From NCBI GenBank assembly GCA_032622095.1, contig CP136061.1:558001-622000 (forward strand): a stretch of DNA of 64,000 bases. Direction: 5' to 3'. The first letter of the stretch is position 1, and every line of letters begins with the position of its first letter. Both the position numbers and the translations under genes were made by a program. Source of the DNA: Siphonodentalium dalli. Taxonomy: Eukaryota > Mollusca > Scaphopoda > Gadilida > Siphonodentaliidae. The notes beneath the pieces were generated by a model, which saw nothing but the letters and a program-made list of their open reading frames with translations, did no database searches and was not told where the DNA came from. This document shows positions 1-13,000 of the stretch, in pieces.

Positions 1-1
1 A

Positions 2-154
2 TCGGAGTTTGACGACCTACCTTCACCGGATTCACCTGTCATGCAGTTTATCAGCACATCGGGTATCGAAAACATCCAAGCCTTGGTGACTACTTCTACT
101 ATGAATACTATTACTAGCCTACCATCAGCACTGACACAAGTTGGAACTTCACGA
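2..154 (+). other. Possible 3' coding remnant ending in TAG
   Basis: From base 2 one frame stays open for 50 codons to a TAG at 152-154, reading SEFDDLPSPDSPVMQF and ending TQVGTSR. It is rich in Ser, Thr and Pro and has no cysteines, so it does not look like the modules downstream. It could be the last exon of a neighbouring gene, the tail of a transposon protein, or chance. No clear poly(A) signal follows. I do not recognise it. Confidence 0.2.
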
Positions 155-433
155 TAGTACAGATAACAATGACCCAATAACTGTGACTGCAGTTAATAGT
201 AGTTTTGGACAGATTTCACAGAATTATGTGGACAAATTTATTAATGATTGCGATGCTCTTGTTCATTCTAGAGTTATTTATTTATTAATGATCAGGAATA
301 TGCAAGAAAAAAAATATAGAAAGTGACATGAGATTGTTCCTGATATTCTGCTCAGAACAGGGGGTGACTGATGTCCCTATAAAGGATGAACCAGGCCGGC
401 TGGATCTTCAGTATGGATATTTTTTGGCGGTTG
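155..433. other. Unassigned sequence
   Basis: AT-rich sequence with only short chance ORFs. Nothing recognisable. Confidence 0.5.
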
Positions 434-698
434 TTAAGAAAGCGAATGGGGATGATTATGAGCGGATACGATTATGGTAAGAAAGCGAATGGGGACGATT
501 ATGAGCCGGGTACGATTAGGGTAAGAAAGCTAAAATAGGGATGATTATGAGCCGGGTACGATGTGGGTAAGAATGTGAATGGGGACGATTATGAGCCGGG
601 CATAATTAGGGTAAGAAAGCGAATGGGGACAATTATGAGCCGGGCCTAATTAGGGTAAGAAAGCGAATCGGGACAATTATGAGCTGAGTACGATTAGG
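434..698. repeat. 44-bp minisatellite, first part (about 6 units)
   Basis: Units of roughly 44 bp built around GTAAGAAAGCGAATGGGGA and GATTATGAGCCGGG, with C/T and TACG/CATA variants. The array continues at 2019 after an intervening transposon. The 7.35-kb segmental duplication begins inside it, at 538. Confidence 0.85.
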
Positions 699-2018
699 CA
701 GGGTTTACGCCAAGGGGAAATTAATGAGTCCGTATTGGGGAAACACATAACGTGACGGGACGACCATGGTTCTTCCTGTCGGGCGAAAATTTTGTTATTT
801 GACACTGAAAAGTAGCCATTTCCTTGCACCTGAGTGTCCCATAAAGCAATCCAAAGCTACGTATATTACGCAAGTCGATCATTTTCCGTGGGTGCATTAA
901 TTATGTTGATGGTATCCAAATAATTAATCATGTAATTACGCACGTAAGACTGCCTTCTGATTGAATACTATATCAAGCTACAAGTTACAGTGTTTAAAAA
1001 TTTATAACTTACAATAAGATTCCGTATAATGAAACTAAACACTAAAAAGCATCTATGCATTGTCCAATACTACCTAGCTGGGAGAATTAAGTATTTCCTA
1101 AAATTTCAAGTAGCTTCCGTGAAAATGAAACTGATATATTCCATGTATTCTGTCAATCGTAAAACTATTTGTGCACTGTGACGTCATATATACTGCAGGG
1201 TTTGTCTGCAGGAGATATTTATAGCGGCGAAATACGAATGGTAGCCAAATCTTTCAAACTCGGAACGCATAGCTTGTCAATAGTCTGTATTAGTCCAACA
1301 ACTGACGACCGCTGCTATAGAGTTTTAGCCAACGTGTTATAAAATATAATTGAGTTTTGGCGGGAAATGGGAACATGTGCGCCGTTGTTTGTGTTTGGGG
1401 ACCCAGGCGGGACAACGAAACTATTATTGACTGTACTTTGACTTGATCTCCATATTGGGGGGGGGGGGCATGGTTTTTGTGTTTATCCTCCATGCATGTA
1501 ATATGGGTCAAATGAATGATTAGGTCACTATGATTTGGGACAGGTTCCGTATTATAACAGTACGATAGCACGGGATCTCTTGGTAGGAGTACCGGGGCCG
1601 CCTGTTGGCGTATGTTGATCCCTACTCTGCCTAACTCAGCAATTCGGCATTCTTTGATCAAATTATGTAATCGTACGATAGCACGGGATCTCCGAGCGTG
1701 AGTAGTTTCAACCACAGAAATCCCGTGCAAAATAATATCCGTACTCAGCAGTCCGACATTCTTTGATGTTACCGCGACATTTATTACGCTGTATATAACG
1801 TCGTTATTTCAATGCACACCAAACATTACGTTGTAGTTTTGGCGCTTTGATTTCAATTGACCCGCTTTTTCACCAGTATTCTGTTTAACCCCCCCAACTC
1901 CCGTTGCAGCTGGATTTTTGATGACATATTGCTACTGACTTTTGGTACATGTATGAATCAAACAGATCATCTGCGAGGGGAATGGGTCCGTGGGACGGAC
2001 CCGCTGGCGGAAACCCTG
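699..2018. mobile_element. 1.32-kb TIR element (hAT-like), copy 1
   Basis: Terminal inverted repeats CAGGGTTTACGCCA (699-712) and TGGCGGAAACCCTG (2005-2018) match at 13 of 14 positions. The flanks are the 7-bp direct repeat GATTAGG at 692-698 and 2019-2025. If the last G is given to the target site, this becomes 8 bp with one mismatch. Removing the element and one flank restores a continuous 44-bp minisatellite, which supports the boundaries. CAGGG termini with 7-8 bp duplications suggest hAT. There is no transposase-like ORF; the 146-codon minus-strand ORF inside is unremarkable. The interior holds two related segments of about 114 bp starting near 1560 and 1674. Confidence 0.8.
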
Positions 2019-2204
2019 GATTAGGGTACGAAATCTAAAATAGGGATGATTATGAGCCGGGTACGATGAGGGTAAGAATGCGAATGGGGATGATTATGAG
2101 CCGGGCATAATTAGGGTATGAAAGCGAATGGGGACAATTATGAGCCGGGCATAATTAGGGTAAGAAAGCGAATCAGGACGATTATGAGCCGGGCATAATT
2201 AGGG
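2019..2204. repeat. 44-bp minisatellite, second part (about 4 units)
   Basis: Continues the array at 434-698 beyond the inserted element. Units contain GATTATGAGCCGGGCATAA. The end decays after AATTAGGGG near 2205. Confidence 0.85.
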
Positions 2205-3340
2205 GACTATCTCAAGCCTTGAAAGATATTTGAGATTCAAAGGATACAAAGACGGTGTGAACCGAATTCCTCTCTTTTGTCATTCAAATAAAGTTGATGC
2301 AGTAAAAATGAAGTAACTAATACATGGTAACAAGCTGCAGGAAAGTGACGAGTTAACGGACAATGATATTCAGGCAACTATTTGATTGTGGTCTACATGG
2401 CACCAGGAATGGTTCCAAAATTTTGGACGGTTTATTCTGATCGCAAACAGTTTCTATTCCAGAATTAACATGAACTGAATTTACTGTTCAGAATTTCTAA
2501 TTATTTTTAATCGATTCATTAAATACATGAAAAAGAAAAATGTTATCAACCATATAACAGTATACCGATTATAATCTGTAAGATTTTCAATACTGTTACT
2601 GTTAACGTCATTTTTTTCTATAATCGGTAAACCTTGAAGACGGCATTATCGTGGTTACAGGTCATATTGGCCTGTTCACACATTGTGGTTTACTTTTATT
2701 GGAATAAAAAGAAACTCTTTGGTTTCTTTACACCACAGTTATCTTTCAGTTTCAAGAAACTGCTCATTCTTCACTTACTGGTATGTCACTTCTTTCCTGA
2801 TGTCATTTGCCAAAAATTTCATTAAATCGCTACCTGGGACAAAATACAGCCCAAAATTATATTGCAAGTTATAATTGCATCATTCTGTGCTATTTTTAAA
2901 CCACTGAATGCGTGGGACAGCTCATTATTTCCCGGGGTGTTATCGAGTGGGAATGATTGATCACATTCCTAAAGGTTGATTCAAATGTACATGATTTATA
3001 ATAATTCTTCCAGGAAGTGAATAATATTTTTATAAGTTAAATACTTTGAAAGCAATACACCTTATTTCCTGGCATATAATAAAAGCATTATGCATCACAC
3101 CTGGCAGAACATTCCAACTTAACAACACATGATCTGCGCGAGTCAGTAGGGGTTGTTTCAAGCTCATGGATGTATCCACTAAATGATGCTTCCATAACTA
3201 TCACAATTATTACCTGCATTTGAGATCATCATACCTTGTTACGAATCCATGCATGATGCATGCAAACAAATGATTCATTGCCACTGTTTGTTAATATATA
3301 ATTGTATAAAATGGAGCATTGGGTGTGTTTCCTTATTTAT
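2205..3340. other. Non-coding, no recognised feature
   Basis: AT-rich sequence with short ORFs of about 60 codons that show no composition or context of genes. The same content recurs in copy 2 at about 9555-10690. Confidence 0.5.
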
Positions 3341-4540
3341 TATACCCCCTTTAAAAAAAAAAGGGTGGTATACTGTTTTGCACCCGTCCGTCCGTCCGTG
3401 CGTCCGCCTGATGTCTGTTCATGTCATAACTTGAACAGTAGTGCTCGGATCTCAATGAAATTAGGTATGGATGTTCACTACCATGAGGACATTAAATAGA
3501 GGTTTCCATCGTTTTGTTCGGATTTTCCATTCTAGAGTTATTCATCTTTGTTTATCTGGAAATAGTGGCTTTTTGGTCTGTCTGGTGTCTGTTCATGTCG
3601 TAACTTCAACAGTTGGGCTGGGATCTCAACCAAATTTGGTGTGGATGTTCACAACTATAAGGACATTAAATAGAGGGTTACATCGTTTTGTTCGGATTTT
3701 CCATTCTAGAGTTATTTATCTTTGTTTATCTTGAAATGTTGGTTTTTCGGTCCGTCCGATGTCTGTTCATGTCATAACTTGAACAGTAGTGCTCGTATCG
3801 CAATGAAATTTGGTACGGATGTTGACTACTATGAGAGTATTCAATAGTGGGTTCCATCGTTTTGTTTTGATTTTCCATTCTAGAGTTATTGATCTTTGTT
3901 TATCTGGAAATGTTGGCTTTTTGGTCTGTCTGGTGTCTGTTCATGTTGTAACTTCAACAATTGTGCTGGGATCTCAATGGAATTTGGTATGGATGTTCAC
4001 TGCTATGAGGACATTCAATAGGGGGTTCTATTGTTTTGCACCGCTCTTTCTTTCTAGAGTTATTCATCTTTGTTTATCTGGAAATGTTGGCTTTTTAGTC
4101 CGTCTGGTGTCTGTTCATGTTGTAACTTCAACAATTGTGCTGGGATCTCAATGGAATTTGTTATGGATATTCACTGCTATGAGAACATTCAATAGGGGGT
4201 TCCATTGTTCTGTTCCGCTTTTCCATTCTAGAGTTATTCATCTTTATTTATCTGGAAATGTTGGTTGTTTGGTCCATCCGATGTCTGTTCAGCTCATAAC
4301 TTGAAAAGTAATGCTCGGAACTCAATTAAATTTTGTATGGATGTTCACCACTATGAGGACATTTAATGGCACACTTAAAAGTTTGTTTTGGTTTTTTTTT
4401 CTATAGTTATCTTTGTTTATATGAAAATGCTGATTTCTGGGGCCATATGTCTGAGTATAGCCGTCATAAGTTATAGATGTGCCCACACTAGGCGGTATGG
4501 CACGAGGGGGTATGCGCCGGACGACAGTTCATCTCTTGTT
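3341..4540. mobile_element. Dispersed element with six 174-bp tandem repeats, copy 1
   Basis: Starts with a near-palindrome (TATACCCCCTTT, A-run, AAAGGGTGGTATA) and a CGTCCG microsatellite, then about six units of 173-174 bp marked by CTGTTCATGTCATAACTTGA-like motifs at 3416, 3590, 3763, 3937, 4111 and 4284. It ends near GGGGGTATGCGCCGGACGAC and CATCTCTTGTT. Microsatellite plus about 160-bp tandem core is the layout of bivalve pearl/Helitron-like non-autonomous elements; that assignment is inference. The open frames of 87 and 164 codons inside are a by-product, because 174 is divisible by 3. Confidence 0.7.
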
Positions 4541-5350
4541 GTAAGCTGTGTAGCTATTTGATTTCCTAAAAAAACAGTCGACTTGTGTACCAAACGATCA
4601 CTACTCAGCGCGGCTTTTAAGAGATTAGATGAAATAATCGGTGTTACGGTATACCATATTTTGGTATGGTTTTAGGATTACCACTGTATTTTTATGCTTG
4701 AATTCCACCCAGAACTATATCTTTGTATTTCTAATTTCTGTACCCCCCCCCCCCCCCACCACCAAATGGCCCAGCAGAAACTCTGCATAATGACCAACAT
4801 CATTTAATTATCTTTATAAAACTCAAAACTAAATAAACTCCTCAAAAGACATTGTATTAAATAGACTTTAAATAAACTTTAAAAAAACATTTTTAGTTCC
4901 AAATTCACAATAAAGTGTTTAGGGTCAGCAGTTCAAAATAGGGTTGGTCGGGTTATCCGAACAAAGATCTCATTTTTTAGGCTTCAACAACTCAGTATCG
5001 ATAAATATAATGATAGATATGGATGTTCTCATAAATTTTCAGTTGTAAACCCCTGTGAAAAATTGCTTTCAAAACACTTTGAAATCAGATCCTTGATATG
5101 GTTGACTAGTCGACCATTAGTCAACTAGGGGCTGTTGACTTGTATGATCTGTTTAATATTAGCGATGGGATGAATGGATACATGCTACATGTTTTGTTCA
5201 GTCATCACAGGAGATTAAGACATCTTTCAAATTAAATCAGAAAATTCAGAAATCTCAGTGTTAAGCGACCCTTGCTGGGTATACTGGGTGCGGTGCACTT
5301 GTTATGAATGTTTTATACCGTAACTCTGGGTATGACAAGGGTATTAGGGA
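4541..5350. other. Non-coding; poly-C tract
   Basis: No gene seen. Contains a C-run near 4743-4757 that is longer in copy 2, and a small palindromic patch of GTTGACTAGTCGACC near 5100. Confidence 0.5.
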
Positions 5351-5354
5351 TTAA

Positions 5355-5640
5355 CTCTTTCAGTGCCAGGGGCCGATCTCATCGGACCTAATTTACGGTC
5401 TGTAAAATCGACCCTAAAAAAATAAAAAATGAGTTTGTTTTTTTTAGATTTTTTTTTTTTGGGGTTGAATTTTTTTGGGGTATGCTTAGCATGCTATAGC
5501 GAATTTAACTGGATAAAACCTTAGGGGCATGTTATAACTCAAAACTATCACCCAGTATTCATAGTATTAATTTTGATGTCCATGAAAAACGTAAGATTCC
5601 ATGGCACTAAACCTACAAAATAAGTCTGGCACTGAAAGAG
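5355..5640. mobile_element. TTAA-flanked MITE (piggyBac-like), M1
   Basis: Flanked by TTAA at 5351-5354 and 5641-5644. With the target site included the ends are a perfect 19-bp inverted repeat, TTAACTCTTTCAGTGCCAG and its complement. TTAA target sites and CYC/GRG-type termini fit piggyBac-class non-autonomous elements. No ORF. Confidence 0.75.
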
Positions 5641-5725
5641 TTAATAAACCATTTAATATTTGAACAGAATAAGCTAACTGGTATTGGTCAATGAGTATAG
5701 CAGAATATGAACTCTATGACTTTAA

Positions 5726-5992
5726 CCCTCTCAGTGCCAGGGGCCGATCTCATCGGCCCTAATTTACGGTCTGTAAAATCAGCCCTAAATTTTTATTATT
5801 TTTTTTAGATTTTAAAAAAATTATTAAAATTGTAAAAAATTGTCAAAAATAATAACAAATGATGAAAAATTGTTAGGACAATGCATTCTCTTATATATGC
5901 GAGGCGACCTACGGTCGACTCGAATATATAAGAGAATGCATTGGCACATGGTATCTGGGTTGATACAAAAATCGGACCTGGCACTCAAAGGG
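5726..5992. mobile_element. TTAA-flanked MITE (piggyBac-like), M2, with internal hairpin
   Basis: TTAA at 5722-5725 and 5993-5996; ends CCCTCTCAGTGCC and GGCACTCAAAGGG. The core holds a strong inverted repeat, GCATTCTCTTATATATGC against its complement, around a GGCGACCTACGGTCG loop (about 5881-5942). It is related to M1 and only 80 bp away from it. Confidence 0.75.
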
Positions 5993-5996
5993 TTAA

Positions 5997-6917
5997 ATCG
6001 TCATTTACATCATTTCGATGGCTTGGTTGTTAGTATATCAGACTAGCAGCAAGTGGCTTTTTTCTTTTGATTTTAACCGATCTACCTTGATAATCAACAT
6101 TCAAAAAGTCTAATAAAGTACTGTGTATGCCACTCTGAGGCCTCAAAAGCAGTCATCATCTCCTGGTCTGTGATCATCTCATGTTCAGTGATTATATTGA
6201 AGTATGTATTGATTGAAAGCATAATTTACTGTAGAACACACACTTAAGCTTGTAGTACATGTATGTACATGTATATAGTGTACCGGTATATAAATGTAAT
6301 ATATGTTGTGGTGGTGTTATTCAAAATTATTTCAAATCTGTGCTTTTATGTAAATATACCTGTAGTTTATTTGTGCATAAAGTGTTAAAATAACAGCATG
6401 AGAGGAAAACCTCTATGCACTTAAACATTTAGTATAAATACACAGTTTACCATTGTGATCAAGATAAACAAGTAACAAGTAACACGTCTGAGTTTGTTCG
6501 ATATCAACCATTACTAGCACATTTATTTTGTATTAGGTATATAATTTTGTCAACTAACATGTCGCAGTTTCATTGCATCACAACTATGTTTTGCATCCGA
6601 AATTTCTATTGAAATTCCCAAACTTTATTCACAATGGTACTATATATAAAACCTGAAATTCCCAAACAACCAAGTTCCCTTTTTGGGAGCCACATGATAT
6701 ATGTTAACTTTAATCACATATTTAGCATCATTTGATTGCGGTTTTGTTGCATGTTTTTGGTAAATTGAAGCCCCATGATGATCAGTTTATGATTCACCCA
6801 CTGACAGAAGGTCACAAAAGTTTCTACAAAAAATTATTGAGGTCACAGTTTCAAAGGTTTTGGAAAGTAAATTTTTGGAAAGTGAAAGTGACTTGCTTGC
6901 ACATGTACATTTTTCAG
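5997..6917 (+). other. Intron upstream of exon 1
   Basis: No gene seen. The last 300 bp (from about 6620) recur before exon 2 and again before exon 14 (from about 55800), showing those three exons share an ancestor together with their upstream intron. Confidence 0.7.
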
Positions 6918-7070
6918 GACAAACTTTTGATGCTGTTTGTTACAAAATCCCAGAGAACTCGTGTGGCATTGACTTGACCTGTACAACTCTCTCTGGAGGT
7001 GGAGGAGATAAATGTAGATGCACAGAGAGCACTAAATACTGGAATTCAGTCAGCGGTTCCTGTGTTAATC
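6918..7070 (+). CDS. Exon 1: long six-Cys module (C-type acceptor)
   Basis: Acceptor TTTTTCAG ends at 6917; donor GTAAGTAAACC starts at 7071. 153 nt, phase 1-1. The module begins QTFDAVCYKIPENS and ends TKYWNSVSGSCVN, with all six cysteines. It differs from the downstream consensus at several residues (DAV for GET, IPEN for TPDE, ESTK for DSNT/K, SVS for SGS), so it is an older branch. It has no minisatellite: the intron continues GTACAAATGATTT. Identical to exon 2. Confidence 0.85.
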
Positions 7071-10000
7071 GTAAGTAAACCGTACAAATGATTTAAACTA
7101 GTCATTCAAATCTCCATTCTAATTGATTCCATTAACTAATAGCAGATAGATGTGTCAGTAGATATCCAAATATTTATGCCATTAATTGACTACTATTGTA
7201 ACTAGAGATTTAACTTTCCACGTGTGGAACTCAGATACATTCATGGGACTCAAGTAATAATCATTGTTTTATAGGTAACCAATAAGTGGTAAGACAGTAA
7301 AAAGTCATAATAAATAATCTATCATGTATTGTTCAAATCTTTCAACAGGGCATTTAACACTCGAACATCCACCACTTCACTAGAACATATTTGGCAAACT
7401 TGAAAAGTGTTTTTTGAAAGAACCACCAGGTCTATTTAGCTCATATTTAATATTGAGGCTCCTTTGATGATGTGTGATTCAGATTTGTTCAATCAGGGTC
7501 ACCAGGTCAAGTAGGTGCAAGGCCAGCTACATTACTCTTTCTCTCTATAGTAGTTCATAATATGTCTTCTATGCAAGAATCAAATGGCCTATTTGGTTAT
7601 ATTTGGTATGAAACTACCTTGGGTTACAGATTTGTGAAAATGGGATCACAAAGTCAAATAAGGGCAGAGCATAACTATTTCACCACATAGTAATTCTTAA
7701 AATATGTTTGAAAGAACTAGTTGGCTTACTTAGCATGGAATTTTCTTGTTTGACTGCAATTCAGATTTTTAAAAATGGGGTCACCTGGTCAAATAGGAGC
7801 CAAACGAAGGACAGTTGTGATCCTTCGCAAGGACCATCAGGTCTGTTTTACGGATATTTAGTATTATTATGAAGTGTTTATTGGGATGATTATGAGCCGG
7901 GTACGATGTGGGTAAGAATGTGAATGGGGACGATTATGAGCCGGGCATAATTAGGGTAAGAAAGCGAATGGGGACAATTATGAGCCGGGCCTAATTAGGG
8001 TAAGAAAGCGAATCGGGACAATTATGAGCTGAGTACGATTAGGCAGGGTTTACGCCAAGGGGAAATTAATGAGTCCGTATTGGGGAAACACATAACGTGA
8101 CGGGACGACCATGGTTCTTCCTGTCGGGCGAAAATTTTGTTATTTGACACTGAAAAGTAGCCATTTCCTTGCACCTGAGTGTCCCATAAAGCAATCCAAA
8201 GCTACGTATATTACGCAAGTCGATCATTTTCCGTGGGTGCATTAATTATGTTGATGGTATCCAAATAATTAATCATGTAATTACGCACGTAAGACTGCCT
8301 TCTGATTGAATACTATATCAAGCTACAAGTTACAGTGTTTAAAAATTTATAACTTACAATAAGATTCCGTATAATGAAACTAAACACTAAAAAGCATCTA
8401 TGCATTGTCCAATACTACCTAGCTGGGAGAATTAAGTATTTCCTAAAATTTCAAGTAGCTTCCGTGAAAATGAAACTGATATATTCCATGTATTCTGTCA
8501 ATCGTAAAACTATTTGTGCACTGTGACATCATATATACTGCAGGGTTTGTCTGCAGGAGATATTTATAGCGGCGAAATACGAATGGTAGCCAAATCTTTC
8601 AAACTCGGAACGCATAGCTTGTCAATAGTCTGTATTAGTCCAACAACTGACGACCGCTGCTATAGAGTTTTAGCCAACGTGTTATAAAATATAATTGAGT
8701 TTTGGCGGGAAATGGGAACATGTGCGCCGTTGTTTGTGTTTGGGGACCCAGGCGGGACAACGAAACTATTATTGACTGTACTTTGACTTGATCTCCATAT
8801 TGGGGGGGGGGGGGGGGGCATGGTTTTTGTGTTTATCCTCCATGCATGTAATATGGGTCAAATGAATGATTAGGTCACTATGATTTGGGACAGGTTCCGT
8901 ATTATAACAGTACGATAGCACGGGATCTCTTGGTAGGAGTACCGGGGCCGCCTGTTGGCGTATGTTGATCCCTACTCTGCCTAACTCAGCAATTCGGCAT
9001 TCTTTGATCAAATTATGTAATCGTACGATAGCACGGGATCTCCGAGCGTGAGTAGTTTCAACCACAGAAATCCCGTGCAAAATAATATCCGTACTCAGCA
9101 GTCCGACATTCTTTGATGTTACCGCGACATTTATTACGCTGTATATAACGTCGTTATTTCAATGCACACCAAACATTACGTTGTAGTTTTGGCGCTTTGA
9201 TTTCAATTGACCCGCTTTTTCACCAGTATTCTGTTTAACCCCCCCAACTCCCGTTGCAGCTGGATTTTTGATGACATATTGCTACTGACTATTGGTACAT
9301 GTATGAATCAAACAGATCATCTGCGAGGGGAATGGGTCCGTGGGACGGACCCGCTGGCGGAAACCCTGGATTAGGGTACGAAATCTAAAATAGGGATGAT
9401 TATGAGCCGGGTACGATGAGGGTAAGAATGCGAATGGGGATGATTATGAGCCGGGCATAATTAGGGTATGAAAGCGAATGGGGACAATTATGAGCCGGGC
9501 ATAATTAGGGTAAGAAAGCGAATCAGGACGATTATGAGCCGGGCATAATTAGGGGACTATCTCAAGCCTTGAAAGATATTTGAGATTCAAAGGATACAAA
9601 GACGGTGTGAACCGAATTCCTCTCTTTTGTCATTCAAATAAAGTTGATGCAGTAAAAATGAAGTAACTAATACATGGTAACAAGCTGCAGGAAAGTGACG
9701 AGTTAACGGACAATGATATTCAGGCAACTATTTGATTGTGGTCTACATGGCACCAGGAATGGTTCCAAAATTTTGGACGGTTTATTCTGATCGCAAACAG
9801 TTTCTATTCCAGAATTAACATGAACTGAATTTACTGTTCAGAATTTCTAATTATTTTTAATCGATTCATTAAATACATGAAAAAGAAAAATGTTATCAAC
9901 CATATAACAGTATACCGATTATAATCTGTAAGATTTTCAATACTGTTACTGTTAACGTCATTTTTTTCTATAATCGGTAAACCTTGAAGACGGCATTATC

Positions 10001-13000
10001 GTGGTTACAGGTCATATTGGCCTGTTCACACATTGTGGTTTACTTTTATTGGAATAAAAAGAAACTCTTTGGTTTCTTTACACCACAGTTATCTTTCAGT
10101 TTCAAGAAACTGCTCATTCTTCACTTACTGGTATGTCACTTCTTTCCTGATGTCATTTGCCAAAAATTTCATTAAATCGCTACCTGGGACAAAATACAGC
10201 CCAAAATTATATTGCAAGTTATAATTGCATCATTCTGTGCTATTTTTAAACCACTGAATGCGTGGGACAGCTCATTATTTCCCGGGGTGTTATCGAGTGG
10301 GAATGATTGATCACATTCCTAAAGGTTGATTCAAATGTACATGATTTATAATAATTCTTCCAGGAAGTGAATAATATTTTTATAAGTTAAATACTTTGAA
10401 AGCAATACACCTTATTTCCTGGCATATAATAAAAGCATTATGCATCACACCTGGCAGAACATTCCAACTTAACAACACATGATCTGCGCGAGTCAGTAGG
10501 GGTTGTTTCAAGCTCTTGGATGTATCCACTAAATGATGCTTCCATAACTATCACAATTATTACCTGCATTTGAGATCATCATACCTTGTTACGAATCCAT
10601 GCATGATGCATGCAAACAAATGATTCATTGCCACTGTTTGTTAATATATAATTGTATAAAATGGAGCATTGGGTGTGTTTCCTTATTTATTATACCCCCT
10701 TTAAAAAAAAAAGGGTGGTATACTGTTTTGCACCCGTCCGTCCGTGCGTCCGCCTGATGTCTGTTCATGTCATAACTTGAACAGTAGTGCTCGGATCTCA
10801 ATGAAATTAGGTATGGATGTTCACTACCATGAGGACATTAAATAGAGGTTTCCATCGTTTTGTTCGGATTTTCCATTCTAGAGTTATTCATCTTTGTTTA
10901 TCTGGAAATAGTGGCTTTTTGGTCTGTCTGGTGTCTGTTCATGTCGTAACTTCAACAGTTGGGCTGGGATCTCAACCAAATTTGGTGTGGATGTTCACAA
11001 CTATAAGGACATTAAATAGAGGGTTACATCGTTTTGTTCGGATTTTCCATTCTAGAGTTATTTATCTTTGTTTATCTTGAAATGTTGGTTTTTCGGTCCG
11101 TCCGATGTCTGTTCATGTCATAACTTGAACAGTAGTGCTCGTATCGCAATGAAATTTGGTACGGATGTTGACTACTATGAGAGTATTCAATAGTGGGTTC
11201 CATCGTTTTGTTTTGATTTTCCATTCTAGAGTTATTGATCTTTGTTTATCTGGAAATGTTGGCTTTTTGGTCTGTCTGGTGTCTGTTCATGTTGTAACTT
11301 CAACAATTGTGCTGGGATCTCAATGGAATTTGGTATGGATGTTCACTGCTATGAGGACATTCAATAGGGGGTTCTATTGTTTTGCACCGCTCTTTCTTTC
11401 TAGAGTTATTCATCTTTGTTTATCTGGAAATGTTGGCTTTTTAGTCCGTCTGGTGTCTGTTCATGTTGTAACTTCAACAATTGTGCTGGGATCTCAATGG
11501 AATTTGTTATGGATATTCACTGCTATGAGAACATTCAATAGGGGGTTCCATTGTTCTGTTCCGCTTTTCCATTCTAGAGTTATTCATCTTTATTTATCTG
11601 GAAATGTTGGTTGTTTGGTCCATCCGATGTCTGTTCAGCTCATAACTTGAAAAGTAATGCTCGGAACTCAATTAAATTTTGTATGGATGTTCACCACTAT
11701 GAGGACATTTAATGGCACACTTAAAAGTTTGTTTTGGTTTTTTTTTCTATAGTTATCTTTGTTTATATGAAAATGCTGATTTCTGGGGCCATATGTCTGA
11801 GTATAGCCGTCATAAGTTATAGATGTGCCCACACTAGGCGGTATGGCACGAGGGGGTATGCGCCGGACGACAGTTCATCTCTTGTTGTAAGCTGTGTAGC
11901 TATTTGATTTCCTAAAAAAACAGTCGACTTGTGTACCAAACGATCACTACTCAGCGCGGCTTTTAAGAGATTAGATGAAATAATCGGTGTTACGGTATAC
12001 CATATTTTGGTATGGTTTTAGGATTACCACTGTATTTTTATGCTTGAATTCCACCCAGAACTATATCTTTGTATTTCTAATTTCTGTACCCCCCCCCCCC
12101 CCCCACCACCAAATGGCCCAGCAGAAACTCTGCATAATGACCAACATCATTTAATTATCTTTATAAAACTCAAAACTAAATAAACTCCTCAAAAGACATT
12201 GTATTAAATAGACTTTAAATAAACTTTAAAAAAACATTTTTAGTTCCAAATTCACAATAAAGTGTTTAGGGTCAGCAGTTCAAAATAGGGTTGGTCGGGT
12301 TATCCGAACAAAGATCTCATTTTTTAGGCTTCAACAACTCAGTATCGATAAATATAATGATAGATATGGATGTTCTCATAAATTTTCAGTTGTAAACCCC
12401 TGTGAAAAATTGCTTTCAAAACACTTTGAAATCAGATCCTTGATATGGTTGACTAGTCGACCATTAGTCAACTAGGGGCTGTTGACTTGTATGATCTGTT
12501 TAATATTAGCGATGGGATGAATGGATACATGCTACATGTTTTGTTCAGTCATCACAGGAGATTAAGACATCTTTCAAATTAAATCAGAAAATTCAGAAAT
12601 CTCAGTGTTAAGCGACCCTTGCTGGGTATACTGGGTGCGGTGCACTTGTTATGAATGTTTTATACCGTAACTCTGGGTATGACAAGGGTATTAGGGATTA
12701 ACTCTTTCAGTGCCAGGGGCCGATCTCATCGGACCTAATTTACGGTCTGTAAAATCGACCCTAAAAAAATAAAAAATGAGTTTGTTTTTTTTAGATTTTT
12801 TTTTTTTGGGGTTGAATTTTTTTGGGGTATGCTTAGCATGCTATAGCGAATTTAACTGGATAAAACCTTAGGGGCATGTTATAACTCAAAACTATCACCC
12901 AGTATTCATAGTATTAATTTTGATGTCCATGAAAAACGTAAGATTCCATGGCACTAAACCTACAAAATAAGTCTGGCACTGAAAGAGTTAATAAACCATT

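Larger units (their letters stand above)
538..7882. repeat. 7.35-kb tandem segmental duplication, copy 1
   Basis: Bases 538-7882 recur almost unchanged at 7883-15230 (offset 7345 at the left end, 7348 at the right). Differences are a few substitutions (for example g at 1183 versus a at 8528) and length changes in G, C, T and CGTC runs. The left edge lies in the 44-bp minisatellite. Copy 1 runs directly into copy 2 at TT|GGGATGATTATG. Confidence 0.95.

Noticed and set aside
1290-1730. 146-codon minus-strand ORF inside the TIR element (103 codons in the second copy at 8769)
   Set aside because: Reading frame is changed by the length of the adjacent G-run between the two copies, and no transposase motif is present.
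2634-2874. Two overlapping 63-codon ORFs (also in copy 2)
   Set aside because: Overlapping frames in AT-rich non-coding sequence, no splice or start context.
3471-4304. Open frames of 87 and 164 codons (repeated at 10817 and 11156)
   Set aside because: Repeat translation products of the 174-bp units (174 = 3 x 58); no start context or domain.
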